Part shown: one piece after another, positions 47,701-59,490 of the stretch
Position numbering within the stretch: the first letter of the stretch is position 1
Layout: every line of letters starts with the position of its first letter
From: Chamaea fasciata
Taxonomy: Eukaryota; Chordata; Aves; Passeriformes; Sylviidae
Length of the DNA: 64,000 nt
NCBI GenBank assembly: GCA_029207755.1
Contig: JARCOQ010000003.1
Location: forward strand, 84,339,994 to 84,403,993
Direction: 5' to 3'
Position numbers and translations under genes: made by a program
Notes under the pieces: generated by a model
Database searches by the model: none
What the model saw: only the letters and a program-made list of their open reading frames with translations
What the model was told of the DNA's origin: nothing

Positions 47701-50171
47701 GTAGATACACGCATACATTCAGAAAAGTGCTTTATAAGACATTTAAACAATTCTTGGATAGATGTTTCCCCATCCCTCTGTTTCCTCAGCCACGGGTTAC
47801 CAAGACACATTAATGAAGCATGCTTCCACCTCAAACACGTTCACTTGAAACTGGCAGTAGCAAGTATCCTTCCCGCTGGTCCTTCTGAGCTTGTAGAAAA
47901 CAGACGCTCCTATGCATACTTTCCATGCCAGCCTAAAGGAAAATTTGGTGGCAAGTTAAAAATATGGGGGAATTGCTGAACAAACAGCACACTAAAATAT
48001 TGAGCAAATTGTGAAGGACTTTCAGAAGACTCCATCTAGCACTTCTTACCATGTTGTATTTTTAAATAAATCATCATCTTAAAATAGAGCAATGTATGAA
48101 AAGAGGCTACTAAAAGGCCCAAACTCTTCCCATTTCCATAACATTCTTCATTCCCTCACTACCACAGCAACCACTCTTATCTCTGCTTCTTACAGTTGTA
48201 AAAATGTATGCAAACAGTAATGGAACAAGTGATTGCAAAATCCAATTTTCCTGCTCCTCATACAAATTTCCAATACACCAAAACACCCACCTATGCTATC
48301 TTACTCACTGCAGGAAAGCCCATGTGCTAGCTGCTACAAAATGTGTTTTAAAAGACAAACTTGGACCTCTAAACACATTTACACACACACCACCACAGAC
48401 CATTCAAAACAAAGAGATCAATAATTATACTCCTAAGATTCTGCTCTATCACCATACTGTACTTCTAGGTTTACTTAATTTTTTAGATATTGTATTTCTA
48501 ATGAAATATCTGCACTTATTAAGCCATCAACATATACCCAGTACTTCATTTTCGCTGCAAAATAAAACAAGCAGGAAAAGGAAAGTGTGGGCAGCATAAA
48601 TTGACAATGGAGGCAAAAAAGAAGGACTAATGGCAATGAGAACTCACTGGGTACTTTAAAAGTCCATTGCAAGTCATAAACTGGTATCTTTTTCACAGAT
48701 TAAATATTTTGCCTTACACTTCTATTACTTTTTCATCCATTTTTCTGTTCTTCTGGACATTAAGTTCTCTGGACATTGCTAAGTAATCCCTTCAAAAAGC
48801 TGACACAGTTCCATGGCTCCTTACAGGAGCTCTGAAGAACTCAAAGTTTTTAACCTTTAAAATGAGGCACTTAGTCACAAGTTGCTATTATCATCAAAAT
48901 ACCATCAGTATAAAAGCATATGTATATATACACATTCCCTTAGCTGAGTGCAACTCAGTGTACATTTGTTAATCTGCAGCATTCCCTCCCTGCTAAGGTT
49001 AAATAGAAAAATGAAGAAAATCCCTTGATATGTGCAGAACATGCATCTTTGTATACAAAGATTATCACTGGCTATTAGAAAGGAATTTTTAGAGGCACCA
49101 CTTCTCAAACTTCTGAGCCACTTGTTAAACTGCTGAAAGCATACCACTCACTAGGGCCTACGGCATCTGAAACAGCCACTAATTTTTCACTAGCTTCCTG
49201 TATTTCAAGGCATAGAAGACTGAAATAGTTGTTCCTGGAAAAAAAATGTATTTTGGAGTATGTACTTTATTATGAACTAAACTAAGGTTTATGGTGTTTG
49301 ATTAAGGGCCAAAAAAGGTCTAGAAAGTAGTGAAACTATTCATTCTAATACAATTTGAATTCTACATTAGCAAGAATATTATTTTAATACAGCTTTACAT
49401 TAAGAAGAAAGGCCCACAGAAGAAGAATGTTAAAAAATCTGAAGATCCCTTTGAGGAACTATTTTAGTTTTCCTTTTTAAGCAGACAAAAAAAGATCTTC
49501 ATATTAAATGTCTCATGAAGAAGTGTGGCCTTGGTTTCAAGCTTTCAGTGAACTAAAACAATAGAGAAAATTAACAGAAGATGTCAACAGTCTATTTAAA
49601 ATCTCTTTTGTTAAAGTTGAAGAAGCATTTATTCTTAGTGTTATCTGCAGATCCTATCTGGCTAAAAAAAGTATTAAATCACCTCTTTTCTGTATATTGA
49701 TTAAATTTATTTATATAAAAGTCTGCAAAAAAGGTTTGTAATAACTTCCTTCAACATTTTTGGATGATTTTAAAATTAAATTGTACATAAAAAAATATTA
49801 AAACGTGTGCTTAGAGAGGAACTGAACAAAGGACTCTACTATCAGAGAACTACATAGCTACCTTGACCAGCATGGAAAATTGCTTTTTGGATGACATTTT
49901 TCTGAAGGCAGAACCCCAAAAACCAAACTCATGACCACTCCACCAGTGCAGTAGGGATTTCCATTCAAAAAATCAGCAGATACTTCCATTTCTTACAATA
50001 AGGGCTTGAGTGACATTAAAAAACATGAGCTAGAAGAAAATAAAATATCATGGCATACAGGACCAAGTCTGCACAATTATGTAAGAAATACAAACTTACC
50101 TTTAGAACAACAAATAGTGCAAATCTGCAATAGTTTAAACAATTCAAAGATGGCCAAAGAGCAATACATGG
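44773..50171. other. Unique sequence, no gene recognised
   Basis: Frames of up to 132 codons occur (47581-47979 plus, 47436-47834 minus) but they overlap on opposite strands and lack motifs. The stretch around 49.2-50.1 kb is AT-rich and nearly frame-free. No repeat family recognised. Confidence 0.5.
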
Positions 50172-50730
50172 TTTAGCAGTGATTGTCCCATGTACTCAGC
50201 ACTGGTGAGACCAGACCTCGAATCCTGTATCCAGTTTTGGGCCCTTCACTGCAGGAAAGGACACTGAGGTGCTGGAGAATGCCCAGAGAAGTGCAACAGA
50301 GCTTGGGAAGGGTTTGGAGCACAAGTCCTCTGAGGAGCAGCTGAGGGAGTTGGAGATGTTTATCCTGGAGAAAAGGAGGCCCGGGAGAGACCTTACAGCT
50401 CCCTACAACCGCCTGAAAGGAGGCTGTAGCCAGGTGGAGGTCGGCCTCTTCTTTTGGGTAACAGTAGGAGAAGACAAAGTGGCCTCAAGATGTGTTGAGG
50501 GAGGTTTACATTGGATATTAGGAATGATTTCTTCATGGGAAAGGTGGTCAAGCACTGGGCCAGACTTCCCAGGAAGTGATAGAGTCACCACCTCTAGAAA
50601 CATTGAACAGATGTGTGATAGATGCAGGACTTAGGGACATGGTTTAGTGGTGGACTTGGCAGTGTTGGGTTAAGTCAGACTCAATGATCTTAAAGGCTTT
50701 TTCCAATCTCAATGATTCTGTGATTCCATA
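50172..50730 (+). mobile_element. CR1 LINE copy G, 3' fragment
   Basis: Begins in the ORF2 C-terminal region ('agcactggtgagaccagacctcgaatcctgtatccagttttgggccc'). A 121-codon relic frame (50269-50634) reads LENAQRSATELGKGLE, then EQLRELEMFILEKRRPGRDL, the usual end of CR1 ORF2. It terminates with the sense tail 'tgattctgtgattccata' near 50730. 5'-truncated, with frames mutated. Confidence 0.92.
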
Positions 50731-52202
50731 ATCTTCTTGTAGAGGGCATTTTAATGCAAATAGAGTTTTGTTAAACATGCTCCCTGCTCACGCAGTGAAC
50801 AATATTTCCTGTCATCAGACACCAAAGTATGAAATTTCAAGAAGAAATGCTGGTCACTAGCTGTTTCAAATGTGCATGCAGTCCTAAATAACTCCACAAC
50901 ATGCAGGATACCCACCTATCAAATCCACACCATGGGATCTTTGCCTCTTTTGAGTATATTGCTGAGCTGCATGGCTGACTTTGGACAGAAAATGGAAGTG
51001 GAGAGATTCAAGGATGTTCTCAGCAATATATTTGCTAAATGAAAAGATTGTGTCTATGTGGAAGATGTGTTACCTAACTGAATTAGGTAACTGGGTTAAC
51101 TACATCAAACCTCTGAGTTTAAAAGCAGCAAACTTGAACATTTCCCATGAGCTCAGTCTTGAACTTGCTGGTAAACCACCACTGTAAAATAGCAATCCCT
51201 AGTACCATGTATCATATACAATACAGTTATATTTTTCTTTGTCACAATTATTTGTATTCATATCTGATTCCTAAAAAATTATCACCCAGAGCAAAACAGA
51301 AGGTTCCAGGCATCCAGGAGGTGGCAGGCCAGATAGAATCCCAAACACAGTTTGTATTCTGGTACAGAGGGTGAAGTCAGATCCAGCTGCAGACATTAAC
51401 GAAGCTGCTTATTTGGATTTTTTATTGTTATTGCTTTACCTTGCAGCACAGAGCTCTGAAACCTCCACTGAGATCATGGATTCTTGGGACCAAAGCCTAG
51501 AGATTATCAAAACACATAGGAAAGGAGTGACATTGAGACAAGAAACAATCTGAAGAAAGAAGATGGACAACTGAAAGGAAGAGAAAAGCATTATCTCAAT
51601 TTTACAAAAGCAGACCTGAGGCACAGACAGACTCCAACTTCCCCAGAGTGGCAGCATACAAAAGTTAATTGTATCTCAAGTCCCTGTCCAATAACTTAAC
51701 ATCCAGACTGATTCTTTCTTATGAAATCAAGAAGTATGAATCTCAGAGTAGCACTACCAGAACAATGACAAATTTTCTGGATGACAATGACTGATAATTG
51801 CTCCTGCCACTTGTTATATGATTACTACAAGTCTTACAGCTACAGTTATACCCAGAATCACAGCAGCACAGTGCACCTCTGCAAAAAAATCAGATACTCT
51901 GGTTATAATTTCTGGCAAACAAGCAGCTGAATTAGCAAAAGCCCATCACAGTTAGCACTTTTAGCAAAACCCTATCCTCTAAGTTCAGTGAAAAGTACTG
52001 AAGACACGGGAAATAAATCATTAAACTGTCTTAAAGTGACTCCTCCAGAAGTGCTGGATCCCATCATGCAATCCAATTGTTGCCTATCAGTAGTGGTTAG
52101 ACAACTCACTATCAAAGGCTCTACCTTTCAGGTGTTTCACATCAATTAAATTATAGAAAAAAATTGTTTTCAGAAGATCAGTATCATTAATTACCCTGCT
52201 CT
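50731..52202. other. Unique sequence between CR1 copies G and H
   Basis: No gene, repeat or RNA recognised. Frames near 51147-51657 are on both strands and lack motifs. Confidence 0.5.
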
Positions 52203-53228
52203 CACAATGGATGAATCCCAATGGACACCAGTGACAAGTGGTGTCCATCAGGTGTGTGTATTGGGACCAGTGTTACTCAATGTCCTCATTAATGAGAGAA
52301 ACAAAGGGATCCAGTGCACCCTCAGCACATTTGCAGGTGAATGGTGTGGTTGACACACCTGAAGGACAGGATGGCATCCAGAGGAACCTGGACAAGCTCA
52401 AGAACTGGGCCTGTGGGAATCTCACGTGGTTCAACAAGACCAAGTGTGAGGTGCTGCACCTGGGTCGGAGCAATCCTTGATACCAATCCAGTCTGGGGGA
52501 TAAACAGATCTAGGGCAGATCTGCTGAGAAGGACAATCACTGCTAATCCATGTGTTGCTGGTGGAGGAGAGGCTGGACCTGACGCAGCAATGTGAGCTTG
52601 GGGCCCTAAAAGCTAGTTGTGTCCTGGGCTGCATCCAAAGCAGCGTGGGCAGCAGGGCAAGGGAGGTGATCCTGACCCTCTCTTCTGCTCTGGTGAGACC
52701 CCAGCTGTACTGCTGCATCCAGCTCTGGGGTCCCCAGCACAGGAAGAACCTGTTGGAGCAGGTACAGAGGAGGGCCATCAAGCAAATTAGGGGGATGGAG
52801 CATCTCTCCTATGTGGAACAGGTGGAAGAATTGGGACTGTTCAGCCTGGAAAAGAGCAGGCTTAGGGGTGATCCAACTGCTGCCTTCCAGGACCTAAAGG
52901 GAGCCTACAAGAAAACTGGAGTTTGACTTTTTATAAGAGCATGTACTGACAAGACAAGGGGGAATGGCTTCAAACTGAAAGAGCGCACGTTTAGATGAGA
53001 TATTAGTAACAAATTATTGGCTTTGAGGGTGGTGATGGACTGCAACAGGTTGTCCAGAGAAGTTTTGGATGCCCCATCTCTGGAAGTATTCACAGCCAGG
53101 TTGAATGGGGCTTTGAGCAGACTGGTCCAGTGGAAGGTGTTCCTGCCTATAGCAACGGCGTTTGAACTTGATGGTCTTTAAGGTGCCTTCCAACCCATAT
53201 TAAGTTTCTCTGATTCTCTGATTCCGAG
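52203..53228 (+). mobile_element. CR1 LINE copy H, close sister of copy F
   Basis: From 'gaatcccaatggacaccagtgacaagtggtgtccatcagg' it runs nearly base-for-base with copy F (for example 'gaacctgttggagcaggtacagaggagggccatcaag'). It keeps a few segments that F has lost and ends with the CR1 tail 'ctctgattctctgattccg'. The catalytic FADD position is destroyed: between 'gcag' and 'aatgg' F has 14 bases and H only 3 (about 52335-52339), an 11-bp loss that also shifts the frame. The ORF2 relics at 52238-52480 and 52552-52926 are in different frames. 5'-truncated inside the reverse transcriptase. Confidence 0.93.
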
Positions 53229-56200
53229 ATATGTGAGTGATCACAGCATCACTACCATATCCTGACTTCTTGAAATTACAAATCCAAATTAATAGACACA
53301 TATTGATACAGGAGCAAGATATCGCTGATAAACCAGGTAGCTGATGTCAAGTTTTGTTTCTACCAAAGTGTTTACTCTGTAATCTGGGGAAGAAATACAA
53401 AATTGTCAGTCCCAAGCTGCACCATATTGGAGATTTGAAATACCCATTTCTTTCCTCCTTTTCTTAGTACAACCCCAAGGCGTCCTAGGTACTCTGCCTC
53501 TCTCTCATCTCTTTTTTTTTCTTTTCTTTTTTTTTTTTAGTCTAATGATTGTCCCACATTCAGGAGCAGGGATTTTGGGGTGGGGGGTGGGCTGCTGCTT
53601 CTAAAAGTGCACGCATGTGGTCAGCAGCACTCTGTGAACAGTAGCATTTTCTTGTGTAGCTGTGAAGACATGATTACGTCTATTTCAGTTTGAGATTTCA
53701 TTGTGCATGCCTTATAAAGCACAATGGGGCAGACCCCTGTTTCATATTAAAGTCCACATCCTATAATCCTTAAGGTCATTCAAAGGAACAAAAACTGAAG
53801 TTTAGCCCAAGACTGTGTCCTGCTGTCACCCCTCCCAAATGGAGCACTGATATACTTCTTTGCTTCTTCCATATTCATCTTCTGGCTGCTAAGATACAAG
53901 ATAACACTACTGCTTATCTCTTCTCATCACCTTGGAAAATTCATTATTTTCTCCAAGATCTAAAAAAGAAAAGCTAGAACAGCCCAGGGGAGTCAAGGTT
54001 TACTTATGTGTTAATCACAGTATTAACGTGTGGCAATCTTTAATTGTGAAAATAAGATTTATACTGTAGCCAAATGGGAGTTTCTATACTGAAGAGAGAA
54101 AGGCAACAAAGAGCTGGAAATGCTCCTCTTCCCCTTTCCAGCTGTTTTAGAGGATGGATCACATAGTGCAGGATCAAGGCAGAGACTTCTATGTTACCTC
54201 TATAGGATTTACATGCTGTTCCCTCTCTCCACTCCCTTTCCATTGTACCACTGGGGAGAATGCAGAGAGGAACAGCCAGATGTTCCAGGTGATGGGATCA
54301 GTGCTAGAAGTGGCCAACCAGGCCCATAATACTAGAGCAGGAGTAAAATAAGACTGTCTTAAAGCATGCTTCCTCATCCCAAATGATGCTATCCAGCCTA
54401 TGAGATTATGTGGTTTATCTAAAAATCTGAAGCAAAGTTTTCTAATGCTGTCTCCCAAACTCCTTTATATATGATAGGCATATGCACAGCCATGCACACA
54501 CCAGAGAGACCTCCACACACTGCCTTGGGGACCAGAGTTATCCCTACACACCAGAGTGTGGTTCCAGGGGAAGAACTACAGAAAAGTGCCAAGGAGTTTT
54601 CCCAGCCAAGAGCAGCTGCTGATTTAGCAAAGCAGGGACCTCTACACGTTCTGATTAAAGTCTCTACTGTACAGTGAACTCTTCAGCCCCCATTATTCAC
54701 CCTTCTCCTCACCCGCTGAGGCTTTAGATGTACTTGCCTCAAATGTCAACATCCTTTACTCCTTTTCTTTTCATTTAATCAATTCTTTTTAGCTCCGTTC
54801 TTCACCTACCCAAAAAAGCAGAGATGCCACCTTTAATTAAAGACAAAAACACACAAACACACACCGTTCCCTCAGGCACTGAGCCTGCACAGATTATTAT
54901 GTACATGCACATAACCTCCAATATGTCAGGCTGGAGATGACAAGGCTGGACAGACGCAGGGGACATGGCACCCTGCCTATAAACCCTGAGCCTAACAAAA
55001 AATTTAGAGCTGTCTTAGAGCAGATCTACTTGTGCTCTTTAACTCTCATCTCACTCCTCTCTGCTTACTCTGTTAGGAAGGTAATCTCCTTGTTCAGGGC
55101 ATGTCTACAAACTCCATCATACAGCTCCTGTGATAGCAGGGGCTGTTTCCTAAACAGAGGAGGCATTTGTCTTAGGAGTAAAAAGATTGAAGCAAATTCC
55201 AAGCACTCAAAACCAATTCTGGAGCTTCAAAAAAGCTCCAAAATTCTGAGACTGAATTAAAATAGCAAATTGCTTTGAAAGTTAATAATGTGGATTCCTA
55301 CCATCAGGTTTAGGAACTCTCAGATGTGGTTGAGCTTGGTTTCCAAGTCCTCTGCTACAAACAAGGAGACCTAACCATGCTCCTTTTACATCAGACCAGA
55401 TCTCTTAAGTGGTTCTATCCTTTAGTGAGAAGATATGGGGCAGCCACAGAGTAGTTAGATAATATTATAAAATGATTATTTTCTGGGAATGTTGAGTTCA
55501 AATGAACTGAGCTGTGCACTTCCTTCTTCAGTCAAACTACCCTGTGTTTCCGGATGCTCTTGCTGTACCACCTGAGCCTGCTGAGATCTGGAAAAGCAGC
55601 TCTGCCAAGCCTCAAGTGTCTGAACCTAATGACTCAGACCCTTCTCTTCACAGTCATGAGGCTGGCTTACACTCTGAGAATTTCTAAACCTTTGTGTTTT
55701 TTACTTGCCTTCTAATTTATTTATTATCACACTGAAAATAAATGTTCACCTCCTTCTGATTTGTGTGCTTAACCATCTCCAGTTCAAGCCCAAAGGGAAA
55801 CAGACACATAAATAAGCAAGTCCCAGGTCTGCTACCAGAGGATCTATCACTTTTCATTATTCAATTCTCAGTGTGCAGAAGTGCTATTTTACGCTTGTTC
55901 TGTACTAGACGAATAGCCAGCTGCATCACTCATAGCCTTCTTCCAGACTCCCATCCCAGCTAATTCCAGCCTTCCCCTAATGTCTTGTTCCTGTCATATA
56001 CTCCTTCTCTTCTGATCCCCTCTTAGTCCAACTTCTCGTGCCTTAAGGGGCATGTACTTTCTTACAGTTTCCCACTTACTGGTGTCCTTTCCCCTTTCCT
56101 GCTGTCCCTCACAAGGCCATGGACTGCACTCTCATCCTCTCTCTTCATTTCTCTTCTCCCACAGCAACTAAGCAACCACAGCTTTTCTAGTGAATAGCCT

Positions 56201-57604
56201 TGCCAGCACAATGAAAAATGCTGACTATTTTGCAGACTTTTCTCATTAATCTGCTGGTTACCTTGTAAGGACATTTAAAACACCTTAGCTAACATGAAGC
56301 TTAAGTTTAATGCAGTAAAATAAAACAAGGGTGTTACCAAAGAATTTCAGTTTCACTGATGGCTGTTTAATGATAATTCACATTCAAAAGGTACTGCTTC
56401 TCATGTAGACGGAAATATGCTCTAACCTCAACAGCCATAATACTATTTGAGAAATGAAAGATCCCCAAAGGAAAGATAGTGATCTCAAAAATTATGCAGG
56501 AGGGATCTGAAGAAAGTGGCACACTGTTACACAGGTCGGAAAACCCAGTCAGAATTGTTGACCGAGCTGAAACCTTTGCCATTGCTGTCTGTGTGCAGCA
56601 ATGAAACATGAAGGAACACTTCCACGTGAGGAAATACCCAGGATGTGTTGAAGGGAGCTCCATGTTGGTCAGCTCCAGAATCCGACAGCTGCTTCCAGGC
56701 TCCCTTCGCTCCCTGCTGCCCACAGCTACAAAACCTGATTTACAATAACAACCAGCTTCCCACCCACTTCTCACTCCTAAAGTCAAGGAGTAGTACCATT
56801 GGACATCTCAAATACCAGCTGACACTTGTGTTTAGACAACAAAATCCCCTCCTGGGAAACACCAGCTCAGCTTCAGTGCTGTCACCACACCCCCAGGGAT
56901 AGTGCAGACATACCCTCTGCCATGACTGGACAGTGCTTTGTATCTCTGAACACTGACTGCAGTTTGTCCTCCCAGCAACTTTTTATGAACTGAGCATGAC
57001 ATTTGCACTGAATAATACTGCATTTTCCTTACAATTTTGCAGGAAGCTTACCTTAAACAGAAATGCAATTTATTATGTTCACAAAGGCTCCTTAACTCAG
57101 CTTGATTTGGCTAAGACTTTATTTTATGAAGAATATGATTATAATGCCCAGAATGAGGAAAAAGTAAAACTGCACATGGTCCTAAAATATTACAGATTGA
57201 ACTCTGATGTCCTAGACACACTGTATGTAATAACTCAAATATAAATATAATATATATACATGTAACCACCATGATTTAAACATCTGGAAGGTAAGTAAAG
57301 TTGAAAGCCTTAATGAAAAATACAGTATGAGATTAAAAAAAAATCATATATTATAACTTTATAAACTGTTTTTGAATTCAGATGGGAAGAACCACATTAC
57401 TAAAAGGCATGATTTGAACTGTCTTCTAGAGAACAAACTCTAGTAGCACTTTTCAGGCTTACAACATAAAACAAAACATATTTTGGGAACTAACAAAATA
57501 GGATGCTGATAGCCCTGGCATGCAGCTCTCCAAAGGATAGTTTGCTTCCAAATAAAAAAGGCTCAACTTCACAGTATAAAAATTTGAAGACTGCTAGATT
57601 CTGA
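53229..57604. other. Unique sequence, no gene recognised
   Basis: Includes a t-rich tract at 53506-53540 and a short (ca)-like tract near 54845-54864. The minus frame 56367-56786 (139 codons) and plus frame 54937-55260 (107 codons) have no domain I recognise and no convincing splice signals. Confidence 0.45.
53506..53540. repeat. Interrupted poly-T tract
   Basis: A t-run of about 35 bases interrupted by c, ending in 'tttag'. It resembles a polypyrimidine tract with an AG, but what follows has no open frame, so a splice acceptor is unlikely. Confidence 0.85.
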
Positions 57605-57798
57605 CAAACTATGGAACTGCATTGGGTTTGAGTGGCAAGGTTTTAGAAGCTGGGGATCCGCCGAGTGACACCTGTGAGAAGCTGCTCAAAGCTTTCCCCA
57701 TGTCCAACAGAGTCAATGCCAGCTGCCTTCCAAGATGGACCCATCACCACTCTTCAAGGCCAAGCCCAACAGTGTCAGTGTTAGTGCTGCTGGGATAG
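57605..57798 (+). mobile_element. LTR-like avian repeat, left part
   Basis: Reads 'gcattgggtttgagtggcaaggttttagaagctgggg', then 'gagaagctgctcaaagctttccccatgtcc' and 'gccaagcccaacagtgtcag', ending 'ctgctgggatag' where copy I starts. This follows, in order, the first part of an avian interspersed element I remember as LTR-type (endogenous-retrovirus related). I do not assign a family name. No internal retroviral gene is visible here. The outer (left) edge is approximate and I found no clear target-site duplication. Confidence 0.6.
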
Positions 57799-59070
57799 TC
57801 ATAGAATCATAAAATCATTAAGGCTGGAAAAGACCCCCAAGATCACTGAGTCCAAACTTTCATCAAATGTCACCCTGCCAGTCAAACGCTAGCAGTAGGT
57901 GCCATACCCAGTCCTTTCTTGCACACTTTCAGGGAAAATGGCTCAACCACTTCCATGGGCAGCTCACTCCAATGCTTAACCACCATTTCCATGAAGAAAT
58001 TCTTCCTGTTGTCCAGTCTGAACCTCCCCTGGCACAGCATTACACCATTTCCCCTTCTCCTGTTGCTGGTTGTCTGGGAGGAGAGCTCCACTCCCACCTG
58101 GCTGCAAACTCCTTTCAGGCAGTTGTAGAGAGTGATAAGATGACCCCGGAGCCTCCTTTTCTCCAGGCTAAACACTCTAGCTCCTTCAGCTGCTCCTCAT
58201 AGGACTTGTGCTCCAGACCCTTTGCCAGCTCCATTGCCCTTCTCTGGACTCACTTGAGCCCCTGAACGTCCTTCTTGCAGTGAAAGACACAGGACTCAAG
58301 CTGTGGCTTCACCAGTGCTGAGTACAGGGGGACAATCACTGCCCTGGTCCTGCTGGCCACACTATTGCTGACACAGGCCAGGATGCCACTGGCCTCCTTG
58401 GCCACTAGGGCACACTAGGGCTGGCTCTTGCTCAGGCACTGTCACCCAGCAGCTCCAGCTCCTTTTCCCTGGGTTGCTTCTCAGCCACCCTGCCCCCAGT
58501 CTGTAGCACTGCAGGGCATTGTTGTGACCCAAGTGCAGGACCCAGCTCTTGGCCTTGTTGAGCCTCATACAGTTGGCTCTGGCACATTGATCCAGCCTGT
58601 CCAGATCCTTTCTGCCCTCCAGCAGATCAGCACATCCACCCAACTTGGCACTGGCTATAAACTTACTGAGGGTGCTCTCAATCTCCTCATCCAGATAAAG
58701 ACATCAAACAGGACTGGCCCCAATACTGAGCCCTGGAGAACACCACTGGTGACCAGCCATCAGCTGGATGTGACTCCATTTACCACCACTCTGGGCCCGG
58801 CCATCCAGCCAGTTTAATCCAGATAAGAGGTCACCTGTCTAAGCCATGGGCTGCCATTTTCTCCAGAGGAACTCAGTGTCAGTGGCTTTACTGAAGTCCA
58901 GGTAGACTACATCCACAGTCTTTCCCTCATCCACTAGGCAGGTCACCCAGTCATTAAAGGAGATCAGGTTGGTCATGCAAGACCTGCCATTCCTGAACCC
59001 AGGCTGGCTGGCCCTGATCCCCTGCTTGTCCTACATGCACTGCATGATGGCACTCACGATGATCTGTTCC
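57799..59070 (-). mobile_element. CR1 LINE copy I, inserted in the LTR-like repeat
   Basis: Starts with the antisense 3' end (tcatagaatcataaaatcat, 'ggctggaaaagacccccaagatcactgagtcc') and runs through antisense ORF2 with few large gaps, including the 'ggataagaggtcacctgtctaagccatgggctgcc' region, to a 5' truncation near 59068 ('gatgatctgttcca'). Minus-strand relics lie at 57882-58175 (ORF2 C-terminus, with [12 protein letters not shown] and [10 protein letters not shown]) and 58362-58643 (containing LDRLDQCARANCMRLNKAKS). A short tandem duplication (cactagggca twice) sits near 58404-58421. It is one of the better preserved copies and closely matches copy A where both exist. Confidence 0.93.
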
Positions 59071-59490
59071 ACACTGAAGCAGGGGAAGACTGTGTGGAGT
59101 TCTCCCCTGAAAAGGAAGGAATGGCAGAGACAATGTGATAACTGACTGCAGCCCCCATTTCCCATCCCTGTGCTGGTCTGAAGGAGAAGATAGAGAAAAT
59201 CAGGAGTGAAGTTGAGCCCAGTAAGAAGGGAATGGCATTTTAAGATTTGTTTTTATTTATCATTATCCTACTCTGATTCTGACTGGCAGTAAGTTAAGTT
59301 AATTTCCCCAAGCTGAGTCTGTTTTGCCTGTGACAGTAACTGCCCTCCCCCTGTGACATCCCCCTGCCCTTATCTGGGCCCATGAGCCTTTCATTGTATT
59401 TTCTCTCCCCTGCCCAGCCGAGGAAGGGAGCAACAGAGCAGCTTTGTTGGCCACCCGGCATCCAGCCACAGTGAACCCAGCAGGGCACAC
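59071..59490 (+). mobile_element. LTR-like avian repeat, right part
   Basis: Resumes the element interrupted by copy I: 'cactgaagcaggggaagactgtgtggag', 'ctcccctgaaaaggaaggaatggcagagac', 'gagaaaatcaggagtgaagttgagccc', then 'ccccaagctgagtctgttttgcc', 'cccatgagcctttcattgtattttctctcccctgcccagc' and 'ggcatccagccacagtgaaccca'. The order matches the right half of the same remembered avian element. The two minus frames at 59294-59490 are chance frames over it. Right edge approximate. No complete viral gene is present. Confidence 0.65.

Noticed and set aside
47436..47979. Overlapping 132-codon frames on opposite strands
   Set aside because: Opposing frames of equal length in the same bases, neither with a recognisable domain.
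53506..53560. Strong-looking 3' splice acceptor (long pyrimidine tract ending in ttag)
   Set aside because: The sequence after it has stops in all frames within a short distance and no donor fits; it is better explained as a poly-T microsatellite.
56367..56786. 139-codon minus-strand frame considered as an exon
   Set aside because: No acceptor/donor pair fits, composition is mixed and no family is recognised; less convincing than the 26-kb frame.
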